A stretch of 64,000 nucleotides of DNA, taken from contig CAVTFG010000002.1 of the NCBI GenBank assembly GCA_963734015.1, positions 248,001-312,000 of the forward strand, written 5' to 3'. This DNA is from JALZKA01 sp963734015 (lineage in GTDB: Bacteria; Actinomycetota; Thermoleophilia; Solirubrobacterales; 70-9). Below, piece after piece: positions 50,850 to 59,156 of the stretch. Both the position numbers and the translations under genes were made by a program. The notes under the pieces were generated by a model, which was given only the letters and a program-made list of their open reading frames with translations, ran no database searches and was not told the DNA's origin. Numbering within the stretch: the stretch's first letter is position 1; each line of letters starts with the position of its first letter.

Positions 50850-52196
50850 GTGAGGACGCTCGCCTTGGCAGGGGTAGTGGCGGCCCTGACCGTCACGCCC
50901 GCGATCGGATCTGCTGAGCGCGCCGCCGCAGGCGTGCCGACGGCCCCATCCGCGATGCCGGACGACGGCGGCACGACGCCGGTCGCCGCACGGGGGTCCG
51001 CGCTCGCGGCTCGTGGCTCGCTCTCGAAGGGGCGGCTCCGGCGCAAGCTCGAGGGCGAGATGAATCGTGTCGGCGGCGGCAGCGGCGCCTGGGTGTACGA
51101 CCTGCGTGCGGGCGGCGGGGGCGGCAGCGTTCTCTATTCGGACTCCGGCAAGCGCAGCCGGATGCTGGCGTCGAACTCGAAGCTGTTCGCCACCGCGGCG
51201 TACCTCAACCGCTTCGGCGCCGACGGCAAGCTCAAGACCACGGTCTGGGAGCGCGGTGCGCGCCGGGGACGCAACGACCAGATCCTGAAGGGCGGCCTGG
51301 TGTTGGTCGGCGATGGCGACCCGGCGCTCGCGGAGCCCGGCTTCGCGCGCCGTTACAACATGCCGGTCACGCGCATCAAGCCGCTCGCCAAGGGCGTCCG
51401 CAGGGCCGGGATCAAGCGGGTTCGCGGCAACCTGATGGTCGACCCCACCGTCTTCGACGGCAAGCGCTCGGTGCCCCAGCCTGGTATCGGCGGCGGGCCG
51501 TGGCTCGGGACCCTGTCCGGCCTCTCCTGGAACGCCGGGCTGGGGAGCGGCAAGCCCGAGAAGGTTGCGGGACGCGAGCTCATGAAGCACCTGCGCCGGT
51601 CCGGGGTGAAGGTCACCGGCAAGGTGCGGGTGGGGAACGCGCCCCGCAAAGCGCTGGGCGACGAGCCGCTCGACAGCGTTCGCTCCCCGAGCGCGGCGCA
51701 GTTGATCGCGCAGACCAACACCCCGTCCGACAACTTCTACGCCGAGATGCTCCTCAAGCGGCTCGCTGCCCGCGGCGGCAAGAAGGGCACGACCGCCCGC
51801 GGCGCCGACAAGGCCGAGAGCTTCGCCCGGAAGGCCGGCAGCGGCGCCAGGCTGGTGAATGCCTCGGGCCTCAGCCGGACGAACCGCTCGTCGCCGAGCC
51901 AGGTCGGCAAGCTCCTGGTCCACATGTCGCGCGACAACGACCTCGACCGCGCGTTCCGCAAGTCCCTGGCCGTCGCCGGACGCACCGGCACGCTCTCCGA
52001 CCGCATGCGCGGCTCGGCTGCCGAGGGCCGCTGCCAGGCCAAGACCGGCACGATCGACGGCGTCAGCGCCCTCTCCGGTTACTGCAAGTCGAAGAGCGGC
52101 CTCGTCGCCTTCTCGATCCTGATGAACGGCGTGAACGTCGACACGGCCCGCCGCGCCCAGGATTCGATGGCCGCGTCGATCGCGCGGTACAGGTAG
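50850..52196 (+). CDS. dacB: D-alanyl-D-alanine carboxypeptidase (PBP4/DacB type)
   Basis: Class C penicillin-binding protein trimming peptidoglycan peptides. Signal sequence VRTLALAGVVAALTVTPAIG at residues 1-20, then a 40-residue linker. The three active-site motifs are SxxK at S108 (ASNSKLF), SDN at S293 and KTG at K398 (CQAKTGTIDGVSALSGYC). The insertion domain between the first two motifs is present. 448 residues, normal. GTG 50850 is chosen because the signal peptide begins there; GTG 50841 is possible. Convergent with ligA, 6 bp apart. Confidence 0.88.
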   Translation: MRTLALAGVVAALTVTPAIGSAERAAAGVPTAPSAMPDDGGTTPVAARGSALAARGSLSKGRLRRKLEGEMNRVGGGSGAWVYDLRAGGGGGSVLYSDSGKRSRMLASNSKLFATAAYLNRFGADGKLKTTVWERGARRGRNDQILKGGLVLVGDGDPALAEPGFARRYNMPVTRIKPLAKGVRRAGIKRVRGNLMVDPTVFDGKRSVPQPGIGGGPWLGTLSGLSWNAGLGSGKPEKVAGRELMKHLRRSGVKVTGKVRVGNAPRKALGDEPLDSVRSPSAAQLIAQTNTPSDNFYAEMLLKRLAARGGKKGTTARGADKAESFARKAGSGARLVNASGLSRTNRSSPSQVGKLLVHMSRDNDLDRAFRKSLAVAGRTGTLSDRMRGSAAEGRCQAKTGTIDGVSALSGYCKSKSGLVAFSILMNGVNVDTARRAQDSMAASIARYR

Positions 52197-52202
52197 CCGC
52201 CG

Positions 52203-54266
52203 CTAGACAAGCTTGCGCAGCGCGTCCTCGTCGATGACGTCGACGCCGAGGTCCTCGGCCTTCGCCAGCTTCGAGCCGGGGCTCTCGCCGGCGACGACGT
52301 AGTCCGTCTTCTTCGAGACCGAGTTGGTGACCTTGCCTCCGGCGCGCTTGATCAGCGTGCCGGCCTGGTCGCGAGACATGTTCGGGAGGGTGCCGGTGAG
52401 GACGAACGTCTTGCCCTCCAGCGCACCGCCCTCGGCACGTCGTTCGGACTCGTCGAGCTCGAAGCGGAGGCCGCGCTCGCGGAGGCGCTCGATCAGGTTG
52501 CGGGTCGGCTCCTCGGCGAGCTCCTCGGCGATCTCCGCCGCGGTGATCGGGCCGACCCCCTCGACCTGCTCGATCTGCTCGGCGTCCGCGGCCAGCAGCG
52601 CGTCCATCGTGCCGAAGTGCTCGGCCAGCGCCTGAGCCGTCACGTATCCGATGCCGGGCAGCCCGAGCGCGAACAGGACGATCGAGAACGGCTCCTTCTT
52701 CGATTCGGCGATCGCATCCGCCAGGTTCTTGGCCGACACCTCGGCGAAGCCGTCGAGCTCGGCGAGCCGCTCGGGTGTCAGGTCGTAGACGTCCGCCGGG
52801 TCGGCGATCAGGCCCTCGTCGAGGAACCGGTACGAGAGCTTCTCGCCGAAGCCCTCGATGTCCATCACCGCGGTGAAATGCTTCATGAGCTGGAACGTCT
52901 GCCCGGGGCAGCCACGGCGGTTGGGGCAGATCGTGAAGACGCCGTCCTCCGGCTTGACGGTGGGCGTGCCGCACGCCGGGCATTTCTTCGGGGGACGCGC
53001 CTTGCGAAGCCGCTTGCCCTTGCGGTGCTGGATCAGGGGCGAGATCACCTGCGGGATCACGTCGCCCGCGCGGGTCACGACCACCTGATCGCCCTCGCGC
53101 ACGTCCTTGCGTGCCAGGTCCTCCTCGTTGTGGAGGGTGGCCTGGCTGACCGTCACACCGCTCACCTGCACGGGCTCGAGCTGGGCGAACGGGATCATGT
53201 TGCCGACCCGCCCGACGTTCCAGACCACGTGCTTGAGCGTCGTGGTGGCCGTCATCGGCGGGAACTTCCAGGCGATCGCCCAGCGCGGCTCGCGCCCGAC
53301 CACCCCGAGCTCTCGCCACAGCGGGCGCTCGTCCACCTTGACGACCACCCCGTCGATTTCGTAGTCGAGCCCCTCGCGCCGCTCCTCCCACCAGCGACAG
53401 CGCTTGACCACGCCCTCGACGCCGGAGTGCGTCTTGATCTCGCCCTCGACCGGGAAGCCCGCGTCGCGGAGCCAACCGAGCTCCTCGGAGTGCGACGCGT
53501 GCTCGATCCCCTCGCGGGCGCCGATCCCGTACGCCCAGAGCGAGAGCGGACGGTCGGCGGCGATCTTGGGGTCCAGCTGGCGGATGGTGCCGGCGGCCGC
53601 GTTCCTCGGGTTCGCGAACGCCGCCTCTCCCGCCTCGGTGCGCTGCTCGTTAAGCGCGGCGAAGCCGCTCCGCGGGAAGTAGACCTCGCCCCGGACCTCG
53701 ATCAGCTCGGGGGCATCGGCGATCCGGTTCGGGACCTGGTCCATCGTGCGGATGTTGTGGGTCACGTCCTCGCCGATCCGGCCGTCGCCGCGGGTGACGC
53801 CTCGCGAGAGGCGTCCCTTCTCGTAGACGAGCGAGATCGCCAGCCCGTCGATCTTCGGCTCGGTCACGTACGAGATCTCGGACGCGGTGATGTCCATGCG
53901 CTTCAGCAGGTTCGAGATCCGGTTCTCCCACGCGCGCAGCTCCTCCTCGTTGCGCGCGTTGCCGAGCGAGAGCATCTGCTCGGGGTGGGCGACCTGCTCG
54001 AACTTGGCGAGCGGCTCGGCCCCGACCTTCTGGGTCGGCGAGTCGGGGGTGATGAGATCGGGGTTCTCGGCCTCGATCGCGCGCAGTTCGTTCAGCAGCG
54101 CGTCGTACTCGTCGTCGCCGATCTCCGGCTCGTCCTGCTCGTAATAGAGGCGGTTGTGGTGCTCGAGCTCCTTACGGAGCTCGTCCGCACGCTGTGCAGG
54201 AGAAACAGCCGGCTCAACAACGCCGGGGCTCCGCTTCGACCTTCGGTCTCCGCGTCGCTGACTCAT
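52203..54266 (-). CDS. ligA: NAD-dependent DNA ligase
   Basis: 687 residues. Ia domain NRLYYEQDEPEIGDDEYDALLNELRAIE; the adenylated lysine is K138 in YVTEPKIDGLAISL. It also has the OB fold, the zinc finger (CPACGTPTVKP...CPNRRGCPGQ), the helix-hairpin-helix domain (LDGFAEVSAKNLADAI, QIEQVEGVGPITAAEIAEEL) and a C-terminal BRCT domain (EGKTFVLTGTLPNMSRDQAGTLIKRAGGKVTNSVSKKTDYVVAG). The start is ATG 54266, overlapping the surE stop (ATGA). The first 20 codons are made by copy 4 of the dispersed 48-bp repeat, adding an atypical basic leader before the conserved part. Confidence 0.95.
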   Translation of the reverse strand: MSQRRGDRRSKRSPGVVEPAVSPAQRADELRKELEHHNRLYYEQDEPEIGDDEYDALLNELRAIEAENPDLITPDSPTQKVGAEPLAKFEQVAHPEQMLSLGNARNEEELRAWENRISNLLKRMDITASEISYVTEPKIDGLAISLVYEKGRLSRGVTRGDGRIGEDVTHNIRTMDQVPNRIADAPELIEVRGEVYFPRSGFAALNEQRTEAGEAAFANPRNAAAGTIRQLDPKIAADRPLSLWAYGIGAREGIEHASHSEELGWLRDAGFPVEGEIKTHSGVEGVVKRCRWWEERREGLDYEIDGVVVKVDERPLWRELGVVGREPRWAIAWKFPPMTATTTLKHVVWNVGRVGNMIPFAQLEPVQVSGVTVSQATLHNEEDLARKDVREGDQVVVTRAGDVIPQVISPLIQHRKGKRLRKARPPKKCPACGTPTVKPEDGVFTICPNRRGCPGQTFQLMKHFTAVMDIEGFGEKLSYRFLDEGLIADPADVYDLTPERLAELDGFAEVSAKNLADAIAESKKEPFSIVLFALGLPGIGYVTAQALAEHFGTMDALLAADAEQIEQVEGVGPITAAEIAEELAEEPTRNLIERLRERGLRFELDESERRAEGGALEGKTFVLTGTLPNMSRDQAGTLIKRAGGKVTNSVSKKTDYVVAGESPGSKLAKAEDLGVDVIDEDALRKLV
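54207..54254 (-). repeat. 48-bp double-hairpin repeat, copy 4, inside the ligA 5' coding region
   Basis: Minus-strand arrangement: CGC-GGA-GACC-(GAA)-GGTC-GAA-GCG, GAGCC, CCGGC-(GTTGTTGA)-GCCGG-CT. Relative to the other copies the outer pair and one inner pair are both swapped in a pairing-preserving way. It encodes the residues after MSQR at the LigA N-terminus. Confidence 0.8.
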
Positions 54267-55108
54267 CGGCGCGCGCTCGCTTCGCCGCCGGCGGCATCGG
54301 CTGCGCTCGTGGCGCGGTCGAGCATGCCGCCGACGTCCCACTCGCCGAGCCCGCCGAGCCCGCCGTGATGGGTCAGGTCGAAGTGAATGGGTGTCAGCGC
54401 CACCTTGCCGCGGGCGACCGCCGCCAGGTCGGTTCCCGGCTCGTCCTCGAACGACGGCTCGAACCCGTAGATCTCATAGCGGCGGCGCCCCTCCGAGTCC
54501 TCCTCCACGAGCTTCAGCTCGTCGTCGTAGAGTCGCTTCCCGAGCCTCGCGACCTCGATGCCCTGGATCTCGCCCGCGGGGCAGTTGACGTTCAAGAGGA
54601 TCCCCTCGGGGAGCGGGTTCTCGGTCAGGTGGCGGACCAGCTCCGCCGCCAGCGCGGCCGCGACCCCGAAGTCGAAGCTGCGCCCGAAGCGAAAGCCCAT
54701 CTCGCGCGCCGTGGACTGCTGCGAGATCGCGATCGCCGGGATGCCCAGGACGATCCCCTCGAGCGCCGCCGCAACGGTCCCCGAGTACGTAATGTCGTCG
54801 CCGAGGTTCGCGCCGTGGTTGATCCCGGAGACGATCAGGTCGGGCTTCTCGCCGAGTAGCCCGAGGTCGGCGAAGCGGACGCAGTCGACCGGCGTCCCCT
54901 CGGTCGCGAAGCCGCGGTCGCCGTCGGCGAACTCGATCTCCTCGACCCACAGGGGCGAGCGGGTCGTGATGCTGCGGGCGGTGGCGCTGCGATTGGAGTC
55001 GGGCGCGACGACGTCCACCCGGACGTCGTCCAGCTCGCGCAGCGCCCGGCGCAGGGTCTGCAGGCCCTCCGCCCCGATCCCGTCGTCGTTGGTCACGAGC
55101 ACCCGCAC
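54263..55108 (-). CDS. surE: 5'/3'-nucleotidase SurE
   Basis: 281 residues. The metal-binding DD pair is in VRVLVTNDDGIGAEGLQTLRRAL at residues 8-9; VVAPDSNRSATARSITTRSPL carries the conserved Ser/Asn, and GTPVDCVRFADLGLLGEKPDLIVSGINHGANLGDDITYSGTVAAALEG the Asn/Gly-rich core. GTG at 55108 is the natural start because the conserved strand begins there; the frame is open to 55543 without coding character. The stop overlaps the ligA ATG. Removes phosphate from nucleotides or polyphosphate. Confidence 0.93.
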   Translation of the reverse strand: MRVLVTNDDGIGAEGLQTLRRALRELDDVRVDVVAPDSNRSATARSITTRSPLWVEEIEFADGDRGFATEGTPVDCVRFADLGLLGEKPDLIVSGINHGANLGDDITYSGTVAAALEGIVLGIPAIAISQQSTAREMGFRFGRSFDFGVAAALAAELVRHLTENPLPEGILLNVNCPAGEIQGIEVARLGKRLYDDELKLVEEDSEGRRRYEIYGFEPSFEDEPGTDLAAVARGKVALTPIHFDLTHHGGLGGLGEWDVGGMLDRATSAADAAGGEASARR

Positions 55109-55144
55109 GCGGGCGATTCTACGAAGCACGGGCGCGCGAAACTC

Positions 55145-55173
55145 TTGCCGGGCGACGCGATCCGTCCTACACT
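55145..55173 (+). promoter_or_regulatory. Promoter of the CSLREA protein gene
   Basis: TTGCCG (55145-55150) and TACACT (55168-55173) are separated by exactly 17 bases, followed about 25 bases later by GGGGAGG and the ATG at 55206. A good sigma-70-type match for a GC-rich actinobacterium. Confidence 0.6.
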
Positions 55174-55205
55174 CGGGCCTCTCATTCAACTCGGGGGAGG
55201 TACCG

Positions 55206-56576
55206 ATGCGGGGACGGTCAGGTTGGACGGCGGCGGCGATTGCCGCGGCGGTGTTGGGATTCGCCGGCGCGGCAGAGGCGAAAACCTTCGAGGTCACGAG
55301 AGCCAACGACCCGAACCCGGGCAAATGCAAGCGCAACGACTGCTCGCTGCGTGAAGCGGTCCTCGCGGCCAACGAGCGGCCGGGACGAGACGCGATCGTG
55401 CTGCCCGACGGGCGGTACAAGCTCACGCGGGCGAATCCGGGAGGCGTCAGTGAGGATCTCGGCGTGACCGGCGACCTCGACATCAACAACGACCCCCTGA
55501 CCCTCAAGCACCCGGGCAGCGGCAAGGCTCGGATCAACGCCAACGAGCTCGACCGCGCGATTCACATCCAGGCGGGGGCCGGGACCGTGCTGAAACGGAT
55601 CGCAATCTCCGGGGGCTTGGACGACGACGGCGGCGGCATCCTGACGCTCGCGCCGCTGCGGCTCGTGCGCTCCAGCGTCGGGGGCAGCACCGCGACCAAC
55701 GACGGTGGCGGCATCGACGCGCAGGGCATCGCACCGGTCAGGCTGATCCGGTCCACGATTCGCAACAACTCAGCGGAGGACGACGGCGGCGCCCTCAACG
55801 GCGGAGAAGGCGCCATCCTCGCCCGCAACAGCGTGGTCAGCGGCAACGAGTCCGGGGATGAGGGCGGCGGGATCCGTACGACGGCGGCCGCTCCGAGCAC
55901 AACGGTGCTCGCCTCAACCATCGCCGGCAACACAGCCGGCAGCGTGGGTGGAGGCGTGGAGGTGGAGTCGGCCGTCTTCCTTATGCGCGACTCGACGGTG
56001 TCGGGCAATCGCGCCGGCACGAACGGTGGCGGACTCTCCATCGCAGAGCTCGACCTGCCGGTGGCGACGATCGTCAACAGCACGATCGCCGGCAATCGGG
56101 CAGTGCAGAACGGCGGCGGGATCTACGCGGCTGAGGGTGCCGAGGTCAACGTCAACGCGGTCACGGTGGCGCGCAACATCGCGTCGTCGAACAGCCCCGG
56201 CCCGCCGCCGATCACCGGCGGCGGCATCTACATGATCGATTCCACCTTCGAGGTCCGCAACTCCCTGTTGGCACTGAACGAGGTTGGCCAGGGCGGGCTC
56301 GTCGCGAACGATTGCGAGGGCGAGACGTTCACCTCGCTCGGCAACAACGTGATCTCCACCAAGTTCGAATGCGATGGGTTCACGCAGCCCACGGATCTCG
56401 AGCGGCCGAACCCGAAGATCGGGCAGCTGAGCAAGAACGGCGGTCCGACCAAGACCGTCGCGCTGAAGCGTGGAAGCCCGGCGATCGGCCACGCCCACAA
56501 TCCGAGCGCCCCGAACCGCGACCAGCGGGGAGAACGGCGCGGCAGGGACCCCGACGCGGGAGCGTTCGAGCGCTGA
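55206..56576 (+). CDS. Secreted right-handed beta-helix protein with CSLREA motif
   Basis: 456 residues. Signal peptide RSGWTAAAIAAAVLGFAGAAEA (residues 4-25). The CSLREA signature is in NDCSLREAVLAANERPGRDAIVLPDG. Parallel beta-helix coils then repeat the DGGGIxxxxxxxVxLxxSTxxxNxA pattern about eight times. The end, NGGPTKTVALKRGSPAIGHA followed by RDQRGERRGRDPDAGAFER, is the choice-of-anchor Q-type C-terminus. The ATG at 55206 follows GGGGAGGT. Likely an exported surface or extracellular protein, possibly carbohydrate binding; no catalytic residues are identified. Confidence 0.85.
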   Translation: MRGRSGWTAAAIAAAVLGFAGAAEAKTFEVTRANDPNPGKCKRNDCSLREAVLAANERPGRDAIVLPDGRYKLTRANPGGVSEDLGVTGDLDINNDPLTLKHPGSGKARINANELDRAIHIQAGAGTVLKRIAISGGLDDDGGGILTLAPLRLVRSSVGGSTATNDGGGIDAQGIAPVRLIRSTIRNNSAEDDGGALNGGEGAILARNSVVSGNESGDEGGGIRTTAAAPSTTVLASTIAGNTAGSVGGGVEVESAVFLMRDSTVSGNRAGTNGGGLSIAELDLPVATIVNSTIAGNRAVQNGGGIYAAEGAEVNVNAVTVARNIASSNSPGPPPITGGGIYMIDSTFEVRNSLLALNEVGQGGLVANDCEGETFTSLGNNVISTKFECDGFTQPTDLERPNPKIGQLSKNGGPTKTVALKRGSPAIGHAHNPSAPNRDQRGERRGRDPDAGAFER

Positions 56577-56583
56577 ACCTCGC

Positions 56584-57363
56584 CTAGAGCGGTTCGGCCT
56601 CCGGATACGTGAACGCGGGCCCGTCTCCGTACGTGACGCCGGTGAAGTAGAGGCCGTGCGCCGGGGCGGTCTCGCCCGCGCGCTCGCGAGCCGCGCCCTC
56701 CAGCAGCTCGCGGAAGTCCTCAACGGTCCGCTTCCCGCCCGCGACCTCGAGCATGGTGCCGACCAGCACGCGGATCATGTTGCGCATGAACGCGTCCGCG
56801 GTGATCTCGAGGGTGAGGACCCGCTCGGACTCGTCGATCCACTCCGCGGCCAGCACCATCCGCTCGAACCGCACGTGCTCGGTCTGGGTCGGAGTGAACG
56901 CCGTGAAGTCGTGCTCGCCCTTGATCGACGCCGCGCATTCCCTGACCGCCGTGACCCCGAGCGGGTACGGCCACCAAAGCGCCCGGCCCTCCTCGAACGG
57001 GTCGCGGGTGGGCGCGCGCAGGACCCGATAGCTGTAGCTGCGCGACTGCGCCCAGCGGCGGGCGTCGAAGCCGTCGGGGGCCGGCTCGGCCGCCAGCACG
57101 GACACGTCCCGGGGGAGCACCGCGTTGATGCGCTCGGCGAACCGATCCGGGGGCTCCTGGTCGAGCGTGAAGCTCGCGACCTGTCCCGTGGCGTGGACCC
57201 CCGCGTCCGTGCGCCCGGCGACGGTCAGGTCGACCTCCGCTCCGCCGAGGATCTTCGCAACCGCCCCCTCCAGCTCCTCCTGCACGGTGCGCAGCCCGGG
57301 CTGGCGGGCCCAGCCGGCAAACGCACCTCCGTGGTAGGCGATGTCGAGGCGATACGTGCTCAT
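56584..57363 (-). CDS. truA: tRNA pseudouridine(38-40) synthase
   Basis: 259 residues. The catalytic aspartate is D53 in GRTDAGVHATGQVASF. YRLDIAYHGGAFAGWARQPGLRTVQEELEGAV at the N-terminus, the DFTAFTP motif and DAFMRNMIRVLVGTMLEVAGGKR near the end are conserved TruA elements. It modifies the anticodon stem of many tRNAs. It stands downstream of rplQ in the ribosomal block, with one plus-strand gene between. ATG 57363. Confidence 0.94.
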   Translation of the reverse strand: MSTYRLDIAYHGGAFAGWARQPGLRTVQEELEGAVAKILGGAEVDLTVAGRTDAGVHATGQVASFTLDQEPPDRFAERINAVLPRDVSVLAAEPAPDGFDARRWAQSRSYSYRVLRAPTRDPFEEGRALWWPYPLGVTAVRECAASIKGEHDFTAFTPTQTEHVRFERMVLAAEWIDESERVLTLEITADAFMRNMIRVLVGTMLEVAGGKRTVEDFRELLEGAARERAGETAPAHGLYFTGVTYGDGPAFTYPEAEPL

Positions 57364-57437
57364 CGGGTGATGGGGTTCACATACCCACTGACCGTTCGCG
57401 GTAAGGTCGGCCGAACCGAATCGGGAGGAACCGCCGC

Positions 57438-57701
57438 ATGTCGAACATGACGGAGAACCAGCGGGCGCAGTTCGAGCGCTACGACCTGCGCGAGAAGCGA
57501 CCGCGGATGACCGAGGTCAGCGAGCGCGGTCAGAAGTACCTCGCGGGCCTGACGATCCTCTTCATCGGCGTCCTGGCGGCGCTGACGTGGGCCGCAGTGC
57601 AGATCTTCGACGGCTGGCATCACTTGATTGTGATCGCCGACTTCGTGATCGTGTTCTTTGCCATCGCCGCGTGGATCTACTCCACCCGCGGCGACGAATG
57701 A
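57438..57701 (+). CDS. Small two-helix membrane protein
   Basis: 87 residues on the strand opposite to the ribosomal genes. A charged N-terminus (MTENQRAQFERYDLREKRPRMTEVSERGQKY) is followed by two transmembrane helices (LAGLTILFIGVLAALTWAAVQIF and LIVIADFVIVFFAIAAWIYS). GGGAGGAA is upstream of ATG 57438. No family recognised. It interrupts the usual rplQ-truA order. Confidence 0.6.
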   Translation: MSNMTENQRAQFERYDLREKRPRMTEVSERGQKYLAGLTILFIGVLAALTWAAVQIFDGWHHLIVIADFVIVFFAIAAWIYSTRGDE

Positions 57702-57702
57702 C

Positions 57703-58056
57703 TCAGACGAGTTCCAGGAAGACCATCTCGGTCGAGTCCGACCGGCGCGGGCCCAGCTTGACGATCCGGGCGTAGCCACCCTCGCGGTCCGCGTAGCGCG
57801 GGGCGATCTCCTCGAAGAGCTTGTGAACCAGGAACTTGTCCTGGCCGAGCTCCGTGAGGGCCTGGCGGCGCGCGTGCAGGTCACCGCGCTTGCCGAGGGT
57901 GATGAGCTTCTCGAGCTGGGGCTTGACCGCCTTGGCCTTCGCCTGGGAGGTCCTGATCCGCTCGTGCTCGATCACCTCACGGCAGAGGTTGCGTTTCAGC
58001 GACGCGCGGTGCGACTTGCTCCGCGAGAGCTTCCCTTTTTGCTTGGCGTGACGCAT
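57703..58056 (-). CDS. rplQ: 50S ribosomal protein L17
   Basis: 117 residues: MRHAKQKGKLSRSKSHRASLKRNLCREVIEHERIRTSQAKAKAVKPQLEKLITLGKRGD is the L17 N-terminus, and FEEIAPRYADREGGYARIVKLGPRRSDSTEMVFLEL its C-terminus. It lies 34 bp downstream of rpoA in the standard alpha-operon order. Confidence 0.97.
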   Translation of the reverse strand: MRHAKQKGKLSRSKSHRASLKRNLCREVIEHERIRTSQAKAKAVKPQLEKLITLGKRGDLHARRQALTELGQDKFLVHKLFEEIAPRYADREGGYARIVKLGPRRSDSTEMVFLELV

Positions 58057-58090
58057 GAGCTACTCCCGGACAGCTTGGCGTATCTAGCGA

Positions 58091-59062
58091 CTACTCGCCG
58101 CGGAGCGAGAGCCCCAGCTGGTTCAGGGCCTCGATCACTTCCTCGGTCGAGCGGCGACCGAAGTTCGGGATCGCGTTCAGCTCGGACTCCGAACGGGTGA
58201 CCAGGTCGCCGACCGTCTGGATCCCGGCGCGCTTCAGGCAGTTGTACGCCCGGACGCCGATCTCGAGCTCCTCGATGAGGCGGTCGTCGCCCTCGGCAAC
58301 GGGCGCGCCGGCAGCGGCGCCGTCCGCGCCGGGCAGCTCGTAGTTCGAGCGGTCCGTCAGCGCCTCGACCGACTCCGGGTCGGAGAAGATCGCCAGCGAC
58401 TTGATCAGGATCTCGGCCGCCTCGCGCATCGCCGCCGACGGCTCGATCGAACCGTCCGTCTCGATCTCCAGCGCGAGCTTGTCGAAGTCCGTGCGCTGGC
58501 CGACGCGCGCCGTGTCGACGGTGTACGCCGCCCGGCGGATCGGCGAGAAGATCGAGTCGATCGGGACGACGCCGATCGGCTGGTCCTCGGCCTTGTTCTC
58601 CTCGGCAGGTGAGTAGCCGCGACCACGGCCGATCGTCAGGTACATCTCGAGCTTGGTCTTCTTCTCGAGCGTGGCGATCGGCGCGTCGGGGTTCAGGATC
58701 TCGACGCCCGCGGGCAGGTCGATGTCCTTGGCGGTCACGTCGCCGGGGCCGCTGGCGACCAGCGGGGCCTCGACCTCGTCGGCGTCGGTGTGCATCTTCA
58801 CGACGACGTCCTTCAGGTTGAGGACGATGTCCGTCACGTCCTCCTTGACCCCGGGGATCGTCGAGAACTCGTGCGCGACACCCTCGATCCGGACGCTCTT
58901 GATCGCGGCGCCGCCCAGCGAGGACAGCAGCACGCGGCGAAGGCTGTTGCCGAAGGTGTAGCCGAACCCCTTGTCGAGAGGCTCGATCGTGAACGTGCCC
59001 TTGTTGTCGGCCACGTCCTCCTTGCTGATCTTCGGGATCTGAAATTCGGGCAGGGTGGTCAT
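58091..59062 (-). CDS. rpoA: RNA polymerase alpha subunit
   Basis: 323 residues. N-terminal dimerisation domain: FTIEPLDKGFGYTFGNSLRRVLLSSLGGAAIKSVRIEGVAHEFSTIPGVKEDVTDIVLNLK. The C-terminal domain after an acidic/alanine linker: LEIGVRAYNCLKRAGIQTVGDLVTRSESELNAIPNFGRRSTEEVIEALNQLGLSL, with the conserved helix-hairpin-helix for UP-element and activator contacts. ATG at 59062. The upstream spacer to rpsD contains the 52-nt dispersed element. Confidence 0.97.
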   Translation of the reverse strand: MTTLPEFQIPKISKEDVADNKGTFTIEPLDKGFGYTFGNSLRRVLLSSLGGAAIKSVRIEGVAHEFSTIPGVKEDVTDIVLNLKDVVVKMHTDADEVEAPLVASGPGDVTAKDIDLPAGVEILNPDAPIATLEKKTKLEMYLTIGRGRGYSPAEENKAEDQPIGVVPIDSIFSPIRRAAYTVDTARVGQRTDFDKLALEIETDGSIEPSAAMREAAEILIKSLAIFSDPESVEALTDRSNYELPGADGAAAGAPVAEGDDRLIEELEIGVRAYNCLKRAGIQTVGDLVTRSESELNAIPNFGRRSTEEVIEALNQLGLSLRGE

Positions 59063-59089
59063 TCTTGTCTCCGGTCTGTAGGTGTTCTA

Positions 59090-59142
59090 GTGAGCGACTT
59101 TGTCGCGAAAGTGTGTTTGCCTCCCTGGCAAGGGGTGTGTTC
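59090..59142 (-). repeat. About 52-nt dispersed structured element, copy 2
   Basis: In transcript direction it repeats the features at 41742-41793: ACACCCC-TTGCC-AGGGAGG hairpin-like start, GGCAAACACACTTTCGCGAC, and a GCGAC-AAA-GTCGC hairpin. It lies between rpsD and rpoA, again after a stop codon, and 28 bp before the rpoA start. Confidence 0.7.
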
Positions 59143-59156
59143 TGGGGGCTCTACCG

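Noticed and set aside
52617..54368. 583-codon plus-strand frame
   Set aside because: Antisense to ligA; composition not protein-like.
54558..55205. Upstream extension of the CSLREA protein
   Set aside because: The extension is antisense to surE; signal peptide, ribosome-binding site and promoter all support ATG 55206.
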